A stretch of DNA of 64,000 bases, taken from contig NZ_JAJEJQ010000005.1 of NCBI RefSeq assembly GCF_021390575.1, positions 1-64,000 on the forward strand. The letters run 5' to 3'. The notes beneath the pieces were generated by a model. That model saw only the letters and a program-made list of their open reading frames with translations, was not told the origin of the DNA and searched no databases. This document shows positions 35,239-44,461 of this stretch, one piece after another; position 1 is the first letter of the stretch, and each line of letters begins with the position of its first letter. Source of the DNA: Paraburkholderia adhaesiva (GTDB lineage: Bacteria; Pseudomonadota; Gammaproteobacteria; Burkholderiales; Burkholderiaceae). A program made the translations under genes and the position numbers.

Positions 35239-37726
35239 GGCTGGATCCCAGAACCTCTATCCGCAGATTTTCGATATCGTCCCGATTGAATAGCGAGCTG
35301 GTGCCGCTAGCGTCAGTTACGCCTTCCGTCGTCGAACCATCGGGCAAATGAAGGCGGAACCGTTGACCCGAGAGCGGTGTGTCGGGATCGCCTTCAGGGT
35401 GAAGAAAGAACTTTCGTGCAAAGGATCCTTGCTGAAAGTTTGGCATCGCGCTCGAAACACTCGCTGCGCCTGCCTTTGAAATAGAGGGTGTCTTGACGGT
35501 CAAATTGCTGGTGCCGCCAACTTCCGGCACACTGCCAGCTACCTTGTAGTAAGCGCCGCCGCCGCTAGACATCAGAACCTGGTCCTGGCCGGCTAGAATG
35601 ACGCGCTTTCCCTTGATAATGACGTCACCGCTCGCAGTCATCTCGATCGGTCCACCTTGCGCCTGAATCTGGATCTTCCCCTTGATCGCGAACAACAAAA
35701 TGCCAAGCTTCTGAGCAAGAATCGAGACGACTTCGCCCGCGCCAACAATGAATTTCTTCGCGATGCTAAATTCAGCATTTCCGCCGGTTGTTGACGTGAG
35801 ATGGCGGCCACTTGAGAGCTGGATATCCTCCGGCGTTGCGCCAACGATCCCGTGTGGCGCAGACAGCATGATGATCGACTGCTTCAGCTCTTTGTAAGCG
35901 CTCTCGAGTCGTGTTTGCTGGGATTTGACGTCTACGAGTTCCGCCTGTGCCGCTTCAGCAATCGCGCGGAGTGAGGTTGCATTATCGAGCGCCGCTTGCA
36001 ACTGCTTCATGGCTTCGCGGTTATCGAGCTGCTGGCCGTTCGCGCGCGTCTGTTCATCACCTGAAATCAGCACGCCCTTAGCGCCGCGAACGGCTGCATG
36101 GTCGTCGGTGCGCAACTCGGCCCCGCTGCCACGTTTTTCGCGACCGGAGTCAACCATGTTCCCAAGATTCAGCTGGGACTTGCCACCGCCCTCGGTCGCG
36201 AGCTTGATGTGCTCTTCCCCTTCAAAATCCTCCATCTGAAGGGTATTATTCGACTGCGTATGAATGACGTTGCGAGTCATCCAGCGATCGTCGCTCGTGA
36301 TGACGTCGGGGTTCACACTGTCGTGCATGATGTGCGCGACATACGGGAAATCTGGATTGCCGTTTTCGAAGGCGACTTCGACGCCCGCCCCGTCAAGATT
36401 CGGGAAATGCAGGCCTGTATTTTTAGCGCCGGCAAAGGGCTTTGCGACCCGCATCCAGCAACTCGTCAACCCCGGCGTGCGTTCGTCGCGATCGAAGTCG
36501 AACGCGACCATCACATGGCCGTCCTTGTTGACGTAGGCGTACTTGTAGCGGTCCGGCGACGTGATGCGTCCGCTGATGGTTCCGTGGATTTTGGGCCACG
36601 TGGCCTCTAACAGGGGCATACGGTAAATCAGGTCGGACGGGATCGCGGTATAGGTGTTGCGATATGACTTCTTCCGCGATCCGCTGTGCTCAACGCGCGT
36701 GATCAGCTGCCCGTACTCGGCGTCCGGCAACACCCGGTTGGTGAACCGGAAGACACGGCCGGGCGCGACACACAGCACATTGCCCTTGCCCGTATAGACG
36801 ATTTTTTCGCACAGCAGTGCTTCGTGCCGCAGTTGGGCTTCCCACTCGGCCTGATCATCGCTCAGGTGGCCTGCAGCCCAGACATCTGGCGTGCCCCAGG
36901 TCGTTTTGTCATCCGGAGCGGCGTTGGCTTCACCGTCAATGGGTTGTGGTGCCTGGCGATGGTTATAGTGCCGTACGGTCACGGCCTGGGCGATCGTCTT
37001 CGCCCGGGTTTCGAACTCTTCGACCGACTCTGCACCAGTGCTTTCGAGGCCAGAGGCTGGCCTGAAGGGGGCGACGAATGTATCGCTGCGCTCGTAGTGC
37101 GTAAAGTCGTCACCGAAGTGCGTCACTTCGCCGTATTCGCCCTGGCGAATCACGAACCAGATACCTGAGCGGCGCGCGAGACGAGTGATAAACTCAAGGT
37201 CCGTCTCGTTCCATTGCATCACAAAGTCGCGTTTCGGGTACTCACGGCGAAGCGTAAACTCGAAATCGCTTGTGCCTGCGCCCAGGCCATGCTCGCGAAG
37301 CACCTGCTCCGCAATTTCGGGATCGGTCTGCCCGAGGAAAAGGCGGCAGCGTTTGACGTTTCTCAGCAGCGCAATGCGCGATTCAAGTATGACCTCGTAG
37401 GTCGTCTCATCCTTGCTGCTGGAAAGCTGGTTGAGGCCTGTGATGACACCTTGAACCTGCTTACCCGGGCCCGCGGGTAGCGCCACTCCTGCCAGGGTCG
37501 GCGGCCGGATCGAAAACACGGCTGTTTTCGTCAGGATATCGTCCACCGGCAGGTCCGCGGTCCGGTGGGTTAGCTTGATCCTGAAACGGGTGGGCACGCC
37601 CGCCTCTTCGACGCCGTCAAAGTCTACGACGTCGAAACCCGGCGCACTCTTGCTGCCCAGGATATCAAGATGATAGGCCTGCAGGCCGTCCCTTCCCAGG
37701 GCTCCAATCGCTTCGTTGACACCCAC
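35231..37726 (-). CDS. vgrG: T6SS spike protein VgrG (TssI) with C-terminal adaptor
   Basis: An 831-residue VgrG. The gp27-like part includes QWNETDLEFITRLARRSGIW and HFGDDFTHYERSD. The gp5 OB-fold and needle part includes TSCWMRVAKPFAGAKNTGLH. A DUF2345 region follows, with LSAPHGIVGATPEDIQLSSG. The last 55 residues (TPLSGQRFRLHLPDGSTTEG and onward) resemble the transthyretin-like adaptor that binds lipase effectors on other VgrGs. The start is GTG with GGAGG upstream. Directly coupled tle3 supports the idea that this VgrG carries Tle3. Confidence 0.93.
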   Translation of the reverse strand: MGVNEAIGALGRDGLQAYHLDILGSKSAPGFDVVDFDGVEEAGVPTRFRIKLTHRTADLPVDDILTKTAVFSIRPPTLAGVALPAGPGKQVQGVITGLNQLSSSKDETTYEVILESRIALLRNVKRCRLFLGQTDPEIAEQVLREHGLGAGTSDFEFTLRREYPKRDFVMQWNETDLEFITRLARRSGIWFVIRQGEYGEVTHFGDDFTHYERSDTFVAPFRPASGLESTGAESVEEFETRAKTIAQAVTVRHYNHRQAPQPIDGEANAAPDDKTTWGTPDVWAAGHLSDDQAEWEAQLRHEALLCEKIVYTGKGNVLCVAPGRVFRFTNRVLPDAEYGQLITRVEHSGSRKKSYRNTYTAIPSDLIYRMPLLEATWPKIHGTISGRITSPDRYKYAYVNKDGHVMVAFDFDRDERTPGLTSCWMRVAKPFAGAKNTGLHFPNLDGAGVEVAFENGNPDFPYVAHIMHDSVNPDVITSDDRWMTRNVIHTQSNNTLQMEDFEGEEHIKLATEGGGKSQLNLGNMVDSGREKRGSGAELRTDDHAAVRGAKGVLISGDEQTRANGQQLDNREAMKQLQAALDNATSLRAIAEAAQAELVDVKSQQTRLESAYKELKQSIIMLSAPHGIVGATPEDIQLSSGRHLTSTTGGNAEFSIAKKFIVGAGEVVSILAQKLGILLFAIKGKIQIQAQGGPIEMTASGDVIIKGKRVILAGQDQVLMSSGGGAYYKVAGSVPEVGGTSNLTVKTPSISKAGAASVSSAMPNFQQGSFARKFFLHPEGDPDTPLSGQRFRLHLPDGSTTEGVTDASGTSSLFNRDDIENLRIEVLGSSHD

Positions 37727-37759
37727 CTTCTACCCTCCGGGGGAAACCTGTCGCCGAAT

Positions 37760-37785
37760 GCACCGGTTGACATTTCAACCGGTGC
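37760..37785. other. Strong hairpin between tssC and vgrG
   Basis: Perfect 11-bp arms GCACCGGTTGA (37760-37770) and TCAACCGGTGC (37775-37785) with a 4-base loop, in the 122-bp gap between tssC and vgrG. No T run follows on the minus strand, so it is not a simple terminator. It could stabilise the tssBC message or mark a processing site. Confidence 0.55.
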
Positions 37786-37848
37786 GTCGCGACTGGCAAA
37801 TTGACAAAGCGGCGCCGGCGCACGTCCATGCACGCCGGCAACCGGTCT

Positions 37849-39399
37849 TCAGTTTTTCGCCTTGGGCATCTGCGACACCAGCGACAGGCCGATGTCCATA
37901 CCCTCGATCTGGAAGTGCGGGATGATGAAGAGCTTGACGCGGAAGAAGCCCGGGTTGTCCTCGATATCCTCGACCGTGACCTTGGCATCGCGCAGCGGGT
38001 GTGAAGCCTGGAGCTCATCACCGGGGTCCTTCATCTCGGTCACGAGGCCCCTGATCCAGTTGTTGAGCTCGAGCTCCAGCACACGCCGGTCCTTGGTCGT
38101 ACCGATGTTCTCGCGCTGGATCAGCTTCAGGTAGTGCGCAATGCGCGAAAGCAGGAAGATGTACGGCAGACGCGCGTTGATGCGGCTGTTGGCCGTGGCC
38201 TCCTTGGTCTCGTACAGTGACGGCTTCTGGGTCGAATTGGCAGAGAAGAAGCACGCGTAGTCGTGATTCTTGTAGAACGACAGCGGGATGAAGCCGAGGT
38301 TGGCGAACTCGAACTCGCGCGTCTCCGGAATCAGCACTTCAGTCGGGATCTTCGGCTGCACACCAGTGCCGAGGTCGTACAGATGGACCGGCAGGTCTTC
38401 GACCTTCCCACCAGCCTGCGGGCCTCGCACCTGGACACACCAGCCGTTATTCATGAAGCTGCGGGCCATGTTGGCGGAAAACGCGAACGCCGCGTTGACC
38501 CACAGGTACTTCTCGTGGTCCGGGCCCTTGACGTCTTCCTGGTAGTTGAAGCTGCGCACCGGCGTCGTGTCGGGGCCGTACGGCAAACGGCCGAGCACGC
38601 GGGGCATCGTCAAACCAATGTAGCGCGCGTCATCGGTATCGCGGAAGCTCTTCCACTTGATGTATTCGGCGCGATCGAAGTAGTTGCCGATATCCTGGAT
38701 GGCGGCCACTTCTTCCATGGTTTGCTTGCCGAAGAACTTCGGACCGACCGACCCGATGAACGGCATATGGGCCGCGGCCGCCACCTTCGAGATGTTGCGA
38801 AGGAGTGCAATGTCCTGCGGCGAGTTCGTGAACTCGTAGTCAGCGATCATTGCACTGATCGGCTGGCCACCCGGCGTGTCGTACTCGTCGATATAGGTGT
38901 GACGGTAGAGACCACTCTGGATGATCTCGGCGCAGTCCTCGAAGTCGCGCAGCAGGCCTTCTTTCGACAGATCGAGCATCTCGACGCGCACGTTGCGGCG
39001 GAAGTCGATGCGGTCGATGTTGAACTTCACACCACGCCAGCGCGACTCGAGCGCCTGAAACTCGGGATGGTGCATGACCGCGTCGAGCTGCCGGCTGATC
39101 TGCTCGTCGAGCTGCCCAATATGGAAGTCGAGCAGCGACTTGTCCAGTCGCTCGACGGGTTTGTCGCCCTTGCCGACCAGTTCGAGGAACGCGCTCATGC
39201 CACGTGCGATACGCTCGCTCGCCGACGACTCGGAAAGCAGGTCGCTGTTCTGGAATGCTTCAAGCGGGCGCGCTTCGCGGACCGGCTCAAGGTTGATCTT
39301 TTCGCACAGCGCCTGATAGACGCTGTTATGCTCCGCTTCGGGAGCGTGCAGCACGACGCTTTCGCGCGCGCCGGTCTGCTGGGATTCGTTCTGTGCCAT
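37849..39399 (-). CDS. tssC: T6SS sheath large subunit TssC (VipB)
   Basis: A 516-residue sheath protein of expected length. Diagnostic segments are QLDEQISRQLDAVMHHPEFQ, LESRWRGVKFNIDR, GLYRHTYIDEYDTPGGQPIS, IGSVGPKFFGKQTMEEVAAI, TTPVRSFNYQEDVKGPDHEK and FIPLSFYKNHDYACFFSANS. With TssB it forms the contractile sheath around the Hcp tube. ATG 39399 has AGGA six bases upstream; earlier starts lack support. It follows tssB by 70 bp. Confidence 0.96.
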   Translation of the reverse strand: MAQNESQQTGARESVVLHAPEAEHNSVYQALCEKINLEPVREARPLEAFQNSDLLSESSASERIARGMSAFLELVGKGDKPVERLDKSLLDFHIGQLDEQISRQLDAVMHHPEFQALESRWRGVKFNIDRIDFRRNVRVEMLDLSKEGLLRDFEDCAEIIQSGLYRHTYIDEYDTPGGQPISAMIADYEFTNSPQDIALLRNISKVAAAAHMPFIGSVGPKFFGKQTMEEVAAIQDIGNYFDRAEYIKWKSFRDTDDARYIGLTMPRVLGRLPYGPDTTPVRSFNYQEDVKGPDHEKYLWVNAAFAFSANMARSFMNNGWCVQVRGPQAGGKVEDLPVHLYDLGTGVQPKIPTEVLIPETREFEFANLGFIPLSFYKNHDYACFFSANSTQKPSLYETKEATANSRINARLPYIFLLSRIAHYLKLIQRENIGTTKDRRVLELELNNWIRGLVTEMKDPGDELQASHPLRDAKVTVEDIEDNPGFFRVKLFIIPHFQIEGMDIGLSLVSQMPKAKN

Positions 39400-39469
39400 G
39401 TGATGTCCTGTCGGCCGTTTGGCGGCCAGAGAGATTCGGGAAGCGGTGAAGGCCTGTTTAGCCTTTGTC

Positions 39470-39985
39470 TCAGGCATGACCTTCGGGGCGCATTGCCGCG
39501 GTCGCGATCTGCGACAGTTCATCGCGCAGACGTGTGGACAATGTCGAATCCTTCAGGATCTTCTCGAACTCACGTCTGAAGGTGCCGTTGTCGAGCAGGT
39601 TGGATTTCAGATCGCGTAGCAGATTGCGCATCGCGAGCATGGCCTGCAGTTCGGGGATCTGGCGGGCGACCTGTTCCGGCTCGAAGTCTTTCATCGAACG
39701 GAAGTTCAGCGACACGGGAAGCTCAGTCCCGTCTCCAGCCACGGTGTTTTCCGCGGCGATCTTCAGTTCGGGATTGAAGTCGGCGAGGACGCTATCGAAG
39801 TTATTTTTGTTGATCGACACCTTCTTGCGTTCTGCCAGCGTGCCCGTTGCCTTGCCGGCACTGAAGTCCCCTGCTACGAGAAGCTTCAGGGGCAGTTCGA
39901 TCTTCTTCTGTGCGCCGCCCGTATGCAGGTCAACGGAAATGTTAATTCTGCTTGACGGAATTTCTTTCTGGAAGCTGTCAGCCAT
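39470..39985 (-). CDS. tssB: T6SS sheath small subunit TssB (VipA)
   Basis: A 171-residue protein with the full TssB pattern: MADSFQKEIPSSRINISVDL, HTGGAQKKIELPLKLLVAGD, ERKKVSINKNNFDSVLADF and PELQAMLAMRNLLRDLKSNL. It is the partner of TssC in the sheath. An ATG 12 bases upstream (MGKG) is an alternative start. It is the first gene of the leftward T6SS arm, next to the divergent control region. Confidence 0.95.
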   Translation of the reverse strand: MADSFQKEIPSSRINISVDLHTGGAQKKIELPLKLLVAGDFSAGKATGTLAERKKVSINKNNFDSVLADFNPELKIAAENTVAGDGTELPVSLNFRSMKDFEPEQVARQIPELQAMLAMRNLLRDLKSNLLDNGTFRREFEKILKDSTLSTRLRDELSQIATAAMRPEGHA

Positions 39986-40352
39986 ACCTTTTCCCATAAG
40001 TGGTCACTCAAACCCACCGTAGCTGGTGCCGTCCGGCAGGCGCAGCAGGTGCCTAACCATCCCTGGCCATCAGGTACTGCATGCCAATAGGACTCCTACG
40101 CACGCTCCCGCTAACTCATCTCACGCAGGCAATTGAATTCACCCGCTATATCCGGACTGCATTAGAACCCTTATTTCTCAATTCGTCAAAGGAGATTTTT
40201 ATCGAATGACTTTCAAGGCCCTGATGCTGAGTTCTAAAATCTTTATTCTTTGTTAAATTCAGACTTGTTTGATTGACATTGCCACGGAATTTTCGTAATT
40301 ACGCGAATACACGGAAATGGCGATGTTGACTTGAACGCCAAGCCTGGCTTTG

Positions 40353-40380
40353 TTGACAGGCGTCAGACTTACTTTAGAAA
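40353..40380 (+). promoter_or_regulatory. Probable sigma-70-type promoter towards tssK
   Basis: TTGACA (40353-40358, a perfect -35) and TAGAAA (40375-40380, four of six -10 bases) are 16 bp apart and point towards tssK. Transcription would start near 40387, so the palindrome at 40400-40420 would lie just downstream, where a repressor could act. Confidence 0.45.
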
Positions 40381-40399
40381 ACCCAATACGCATTGAATG

Positions 40400-40420
40400 C
40401 GCATAACCTCAGGTTATGCG
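40400..40420. promoter_or_regulatory. 21-bp perfect palindrome in T6SS control region
   Basis: Arms CGCATAACCT and AGGTTATGCG are exact complements around a single C. The core GCATAAC-N5-GTTATGC is the same as the dyad at 7548-7566 beside a LysR gene. The length and symmetry suggest a binding site for a dimeric regulator that sets T6SS expression. Which regulator is not known. Confidence 0.65.
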
Positions 40421-40579
40421 GATGATTATTATTGAGATAGAACTCAGCCCGAACAGGCTTGAAGAAAGATTCTCTTCATACGCGTTATGTATGCGTGTAA
40501 CATTAATTGCTGGACGACACGCAGGGGCGTGTGTTTAAAATCCGCCACCCGATGGTCAGTAAACCTCATTGATAAGAAT

Positions 40580-41941
40580 ATGCGGACATTCAAACCGGTC
40601 TGGGCAGAAGGCATTGTGCTCTCGCCACATCATTTTCAGCAGCAGGGTCGATGGTGGGAATTCGCCCTGCAACAGATCGTCCCGCTCGCCATCGCCAATC
40701 CGTGGGGTGTACTGGAAGCCGGTCTGGATGAAGAGCTATTGCCCAACGGGCGCGCAAAGCTCTCCGCGCTCAAGATGCGCTTCTCCGATGGCACGCCGAT
40801 CGACACATCCATTGCTGACGTGCTGCCGCCGGCCCGTGACCTCGCGCGTGATGTTGGGGCAGATGTCCAGAGCGTGATCGTGTACGTGGGGCTTCCATTG
40901 CTCGACGCGGTTGGCAACAACTCTCGGGTTGAAGGAGAGACGGCCTCCCGGCCGCGGCGCTATTTCCGCGAATACGCACAGGTGCCTGACCTGCACGGAA
41001 CGACGGACGCAGAGCTTGCTGTCGAGCGCCATGCACTCCAGTTGCTCTTCGATTTTGAATCTCACGCGGACTACCTGGTCTGCCCGATCTTCCGGCTTGT
41101 TCGTGGTCAGCGCGGAGTCTTCGAGGTCGACCACAACTGGGTGCCGCCCTGCCTTGCGCTCTCCGGCCATCCGCGCCACGAGGAACGGGTTTCACGCATT
41201 GCCGACATCCTCCAGGCGAAAAGCATTGCACTGGCCGCGCGCCGGAGCGAGCGCATCGACGATGTCGCCGAGTTCGGTGTGGCAGACGTCTCGCTTTACT
41301 GGCTGCTCAATACCATGAATACGCAATGGCCCGAACTACGCTTTCTCGCGAGCCATCCGTACCAGCCGCCGGAGCGGCTCTACCACATTCTCGCGCGGCT
41401 CACTGGCGCGCTGATGACCTTCTCGACGCGCGTGAACCTTGCCGAGATTCCGGCATACGAACATGACCGCCAGGACGAGATCTTCTCGAAGCTGGAAGAC
41501 CTGATTCGTGATCTGCTCAACGCCGTCATTCCGTCGCGCGTCGTGCCAATCGGGCTGCTGAAGAAAGGCCCGACGTACTGGAGCGGACAGATCCATGACG
41601 ATCGCCTGCTCGAAGGCGCCGACTGGTACCTGTCGGTCAACGCAGCGATGCCGGCTTTCGATCTGGTCGAACGGATTCCGCGACTGTGCAAGATTGGCGC
41701 GCCGGACGATGTGGCCCATATCGTCAACTCCGCGCTCCCTGGCGTGCCACTTCGCCCGGTACAACGCGTACCCGCCGCTATTCCCGTACGGCTTGAAAAC
41801 CAGTACTTCGCACTCGACTCGAAGGATCCCGTGTTCGCGGGGATGCTCGCTGCGCGTACGTGCCAGATCTATCTGCCGGGAACGATTCCTGAAGCGTCGC
41901 TGGAACTCTACGCTGTATTGACATCGGCAGGCGACAAATGA
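40580..41941 (+). CDS. tssK: T6SS baseplate protein TssK
   Basis: A 453-residue TssK. The N-terminal VKW-type motif is MRTFKPVWAEGIVLSPHHFQ, followed by QQGRWWEFALQQIVPLAIAN, both diagnostic. Later blocks are LVRGQRGVFEVDHNWVPPCL, SHPYQPPERLYHILARLTGA and FALDSKDPVFAGMLAARTCQ. TssK trimers link the baseplate wedges to the TssL-TssM membrane complex. ATG 40580 begins exactly at the family N-terminus. It is the first gene of the rightward arm and overlaps tssL by 4 bp. Confidence 0.95.
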   Translation: MRTFKPVWAEGIVLSPHHFQQQGRWWEFALQQIVPLAIANPWGVLEAGLDEELLPNGRAKLSALKMRFSDGTPIDTSIADVLPPARDLARDVGADVQSVIVYVGLPLLDAVGNNSRVEGETASRPRRYFREYAQVPDLHGTTDAELAVERHALQLLFDFESHADYLVCPIFRLVRGQRGVFEVDHNWVPPCLALSGHPRHEERVSRIADILQAKSIALAARRSERIDDVAEFGVADVSLYWLLNTMNTQWPELRFLASHPYQPPERLYHILARLTGALMTFSTRVNLAEIPAYEHDRQDEIFSKLEDLIRDLLNAVIPSRVVPIGLLKKGPTYWSGQIHDDRLLEGADWYLSVNAAMPAFDLVERIPRLCKIGAPDDVAHIVNSALPGVPLRPVQRVPAAIPVRLENQYFALDSKDPVFAGMLAARTCQIYLPGTIPEASLELYAVLTSAGDK

Positions 41942-42603
41942 CAAACGGCAGCACGCTTCCGCTTTGCGCCCTGCTTCGCAACACTGCGCTCGAAATCTCG
42001 CAGCTGGCGCAGGGTGCGACGACGAACGACGTCGAGGACCTGCGGGTACAGTGCCGCAGGTTGACCGACGACTTTGCGTCGGCCCTGGATGCACGCAAGG
42101 TACCGGTTGAGGTCGCACGAGATGCGCTGTACATGCAATGCGGCCTGCTCGACGAAACGGTGCTCGCCCATCTGCCACTGGAAAGCCGTCCGCTGTGGGA
42201 AGCGAAGCCGTTGCAGGTGGAACGCTATGGCGAGCACGATGCAGGGGAACAGGTGTACAACCAGCTTGCCGTGCACATGCGCGAAGCACCGCCCAACGTG
42301 GAACTGCTCGAGTGTTATGCGACTGTGCTTGGCCTGGGCTTCCAGGGTCGGTATGCACGCGAAGGCGCATCACAGCGTGCCGCTATCATCCGGTCCCTCA
42401 ATGAGCGTCTGGCAAACCTGACGCCTTCGGAAGATTCAGGCCTTATCGTCGATGCGACACGCACGCACCGCTTTGACTGGTTCTACCGGCTCTCGCCGTG
42501 GGCAATCGCCGGACTCGTGTGTGCAGCCGGCGCCATCGTCTTCGTGCTGATCGGGCAAGGCCTCGATCTGCAGGTCTCCCACTTGTTGGCGGCGAAAACC
42601 TGA
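41938..42603 (+). CDS. tssL: T6SS inner-membrane protein TssL (DotU family, short form)
   Basis: A 221-residue TssL without a peptidoglycan-binding domain. The cytoplasmic helical domain holds LPLCALLRNTALEISQLAQG, ARDALYMQCGLLDETVLAHL and ECYATVLGLGFQGRYAREGA. One C-terminal membrane helix (AIAGLVCAAGAIVFVLIG) leaves a short periplasmic tail. TssL binds TssM and TssK. It overlaps tssK by 4 bp and the next gene by one base. The missing peptidoglycan anchor may be supplied by the OmpA-like neighbour. Confidence 0.94.
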   Translation: MTNGSTLPLCALLRNTALEISQLAQGATTNDVEDLRVQCRRLTDDFASALDARKVPVEVARDALYMQCGLLDETVLAHLPLESRPLWEAKPLQVERYGEHDAGEQVYNQLAVHMREAPPNVELLECYATVLGLGFQGRYAREGASQRAAIIRSLNERLANLTPSEDSGLIVDATRTHRFDWFYRLSPWAIAGLVCAAGAIVFVLIGQGLDLQVSHLLAAKT

Positions 42604-44372
42604 TGCTAGCGGGTTCCCAGGCCTCACGGCAGATTTTCCATGGCGGCTACCCCCACCGGAGGGTTGCCGGGCTGACGACCGTGCTGGTCATCGCGCTCGC
42701 GCTTGCGGTGCTGCCGGTCGACCGGGTACTCGCGTGGTGGATTGCCGCCGGGGCATTTGTCCTCGGCGCGGCAGTTGTGCTGTTCCGGACATGGCGACTG
42801 CGGGAGCGTCAGGATGAACAACAGGCGGTCATGGCCGCGCTGGGCACCACGACGGCGGACCTTCCGGCAAGCATGCGCACGCGCATGCCTGTGTTCTTCG
42901 TCATTGGCGATGGTCTCGCGCAGATTTTTGACCGGGAGCATGGGAGAGAGCAACTTGCATGGGTGGGTGAAGGCGCAATCTGGTTGCGAATTGGCAATCC
43001 GCAAAGCCTGCCGCGTATTGCGGTGGCCGTGCGGCGATGGCGCGACGGTCGTGCGCCGGAAGGGATCGTGCTGACCCTCACGCCAGCGGCATACGGAGAC
43101 GACGATGCGCTTGCGCAGAAGCTGAGGTTGATCCGCCAGGCAGTGAGCGATGCAACAAGGCTCCTGGGTACGCGCCTGCCCGGCTATGTCGCGATATACC
43201 AGCGGCTCGGCTCCCGCGACGAGCAGACCCAGACTGCACGCTGGTACGGTGTTTCCAGCGCGACGCCTTTCGAGGATGCGTCACGGTTTGAGGCAGTCGT
43301 GCGTGCGGCCGAACGCGCAGCATGGCAATCAGAAAATGACAGCGCCCCAGCCTGGCGCGCCGCAGAACTTGCGGCGCTGGTTGACTGGACACAACGTGCC
43401 GTCATCGGTCCGCTGCGCGACCGGCATCATCCGGCCGCTCTCTGGAACCTGTATGGCATCGGGTGGATCAATTGCGGCCCTCAGGACACAGCGCTGAGCG
43501 CATGGAAGGCTGCCGTGGCAATGCGCACACGACTGAATCCGCCTGCTCTGGCCGCAACCCCCGCCCCGTGGCCGCTACCGCAACCCATCGTTGAAGCCGC
43601 CCCGCGAAAGCTCTGGGTTTCCCCGCGGCTGCGCGCGCTCGCACACGTGCTCAGCATTGCCGGATGCCTTGCCTTGATCGCATTCTGGGCCGCCGGCCGA
43701 AACAACCATGCGCTGCTGGATCATATCGGGGCGGATCTTGGACGCTACTCGATGATCCCGGCCGATCATGATGCCGCTCGACGGGACGCCCTCAAGGCGC
43801 TCGTGGCGGACCGGGACAGACTTCTGGAATACCAGCGCAGCGGCGTGCCCTTGCGGCTGTCGTTTGGCATGTACCGTGGCGCCCAGTTGATTCCGGCACT
43901 GAACACGGCGATCGCATCCTATCAGCCACCGCCGCCACCACCCTCAGTTGTGACGCTCGACAGCATGTCGCTCTTTGACAGCGGCAAGGCACAACTCAAG
44001 GACGGTTCCACGCGGGTCATGGTCGACGCGCTTGAAATGATCAAGGCGCATCCCGACAAACGGATCCTCGTGGCCGGCTACACCGACAACGTAGGCGATC
44101 CGGACAGCAACCTGAAACTCTCGACTGCGCGAGCCGAAGCCGTGCGTGACTGGCTGATCGAGGCCTCCGGCCTTGCGTCAACGCAGTTCGCCATTCAGGG
44201 CTACGGCGATACGCGTCCTATCGCGAGCAACGACACAGATGCAGGCCGCGCGAAGAATCGCCGCGTGGAGATCACGCTGGTGCCGGACTCGGCGCCGCAA
44301 AACTCCTCGCGCTCCGCCGGCACTTCGTCCCCTGACGCGAGCCAGGCAGATGGCAGAGCTTCGGCGAGTTAG
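42603..44372 (+). CDS. OmpA-domain membrane protein of the T6SS
   Basis: A 589-residue protein. Membrane helices lie near residues 18-36 and 41-60 and again at about 346-363 (LSIAGCLALIAFWAAG). A soluble domain with GIVLTLTPAAYGDDDALAQK fills the space between. The C-terminal OmpA-type peptidoglycan-binding domain has LDSMSLFDSGKAQLKDGST, RILVAGYTDNVGDPDSNLKL and FAIQGYGDTRPIASNDTD, then AGRAKNRRVEI. It overlaps tssL by one base and probably anchors the membrane complex to the cell wall in place of an extended TssL. Confidence 0.9.
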   Translation: MLAGSQASRQIFHGGYPHRRVAGLTTVLVIALALAVLPVDRVLAWWIAAGAFVLGAAVVLFRTWRLRERQDEQQAVMAALGTTTADLPASMRTRMPVFFVIGDGLAQIFDREHGREQLAWVGEGAIWLRIGNPQSLPRIAVAVRRWRDGRAPEGIVLTLTPAAYGDDDALAQKLRLIRQAVSDATRLLGTRLPGYVAIYQRLGSRDEQTQTARWYGVSSATPFEDASRFEAVVRAAERAAWQSENDSAPAWRAAELAALVDWTQRAVIGPLRDRHHPAALWNLYGIGWINCGPQDTALSAWKAAVAMRTRLNPPALAATPAPWPLPQPIVEAAPRKLWVSPRLRALAHVLSIAGCLALIAFWAAGRNNHALLDHIGADLGRYSMIPADHDAARRDALKALVADRDRLLEYQRSGVPLRLSFGMYRGAQLIPALNTAIASYQPPPPPPSVVTLDSMSLFDSGKAQLKDGSTRVMVDALEMIKAHPDKRILVAGYTDNVGDPDSNLKLSTARAEAVRDWLIEASGLASTQFAIQGYGDTRPIASNDTDAGRAKNRRVEITLVPDSAPQNSSRSAGTSSPDASQADGRASAS

Positions 44373-44461
44373 CTTTTAGCCCCCGAAGCACTGGCTTTGG
44401 GATGATGAAGCCCGGTCACTGACTCCGGGCGATTGTCGCAGTAAGAAGAAGGGAGTAAGAA

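Larger units (their letters stand above)
39986..40579. other. Divergent T6SS control region
   Basis: 594 bp between tssB (leftward) and tssK (rightward), clearly more AT-rich than the flanks from 40140 to 40460. It holds a promoter-like pair at 40353-40380 and a 21-bp palindrome at 40400-40420, listed separately. TATTAT (40427-40432) could be a second -10 box, whose -35 region would fall inside the palindrome. A 16-codon frame at 40206-40256 (MTFKALMLSSKIFILC) has AGGAG 11 bases upstream and may be a leader or chance. The leftward promoter for tssB is not obvious. Confidence 0.65.

Noticed and set aside
38263..39579. 438-codon plus-strand open frame
   Set aside because: Antisense to tssC, which is certain. 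No ribosome site or family.
40206..40256. 16-codon frame with good ribosome site
   Set aside because: Too short to support from sequence alone. Mentioned in the control-region entry only.
40273..40301. TTGACA at 40273 as the tssK promoter
   Set aside because: The -35 box is perfect but the sequence 17 bp on (TAATTA) is a poor -10. The pair at 40353-40380 is better.
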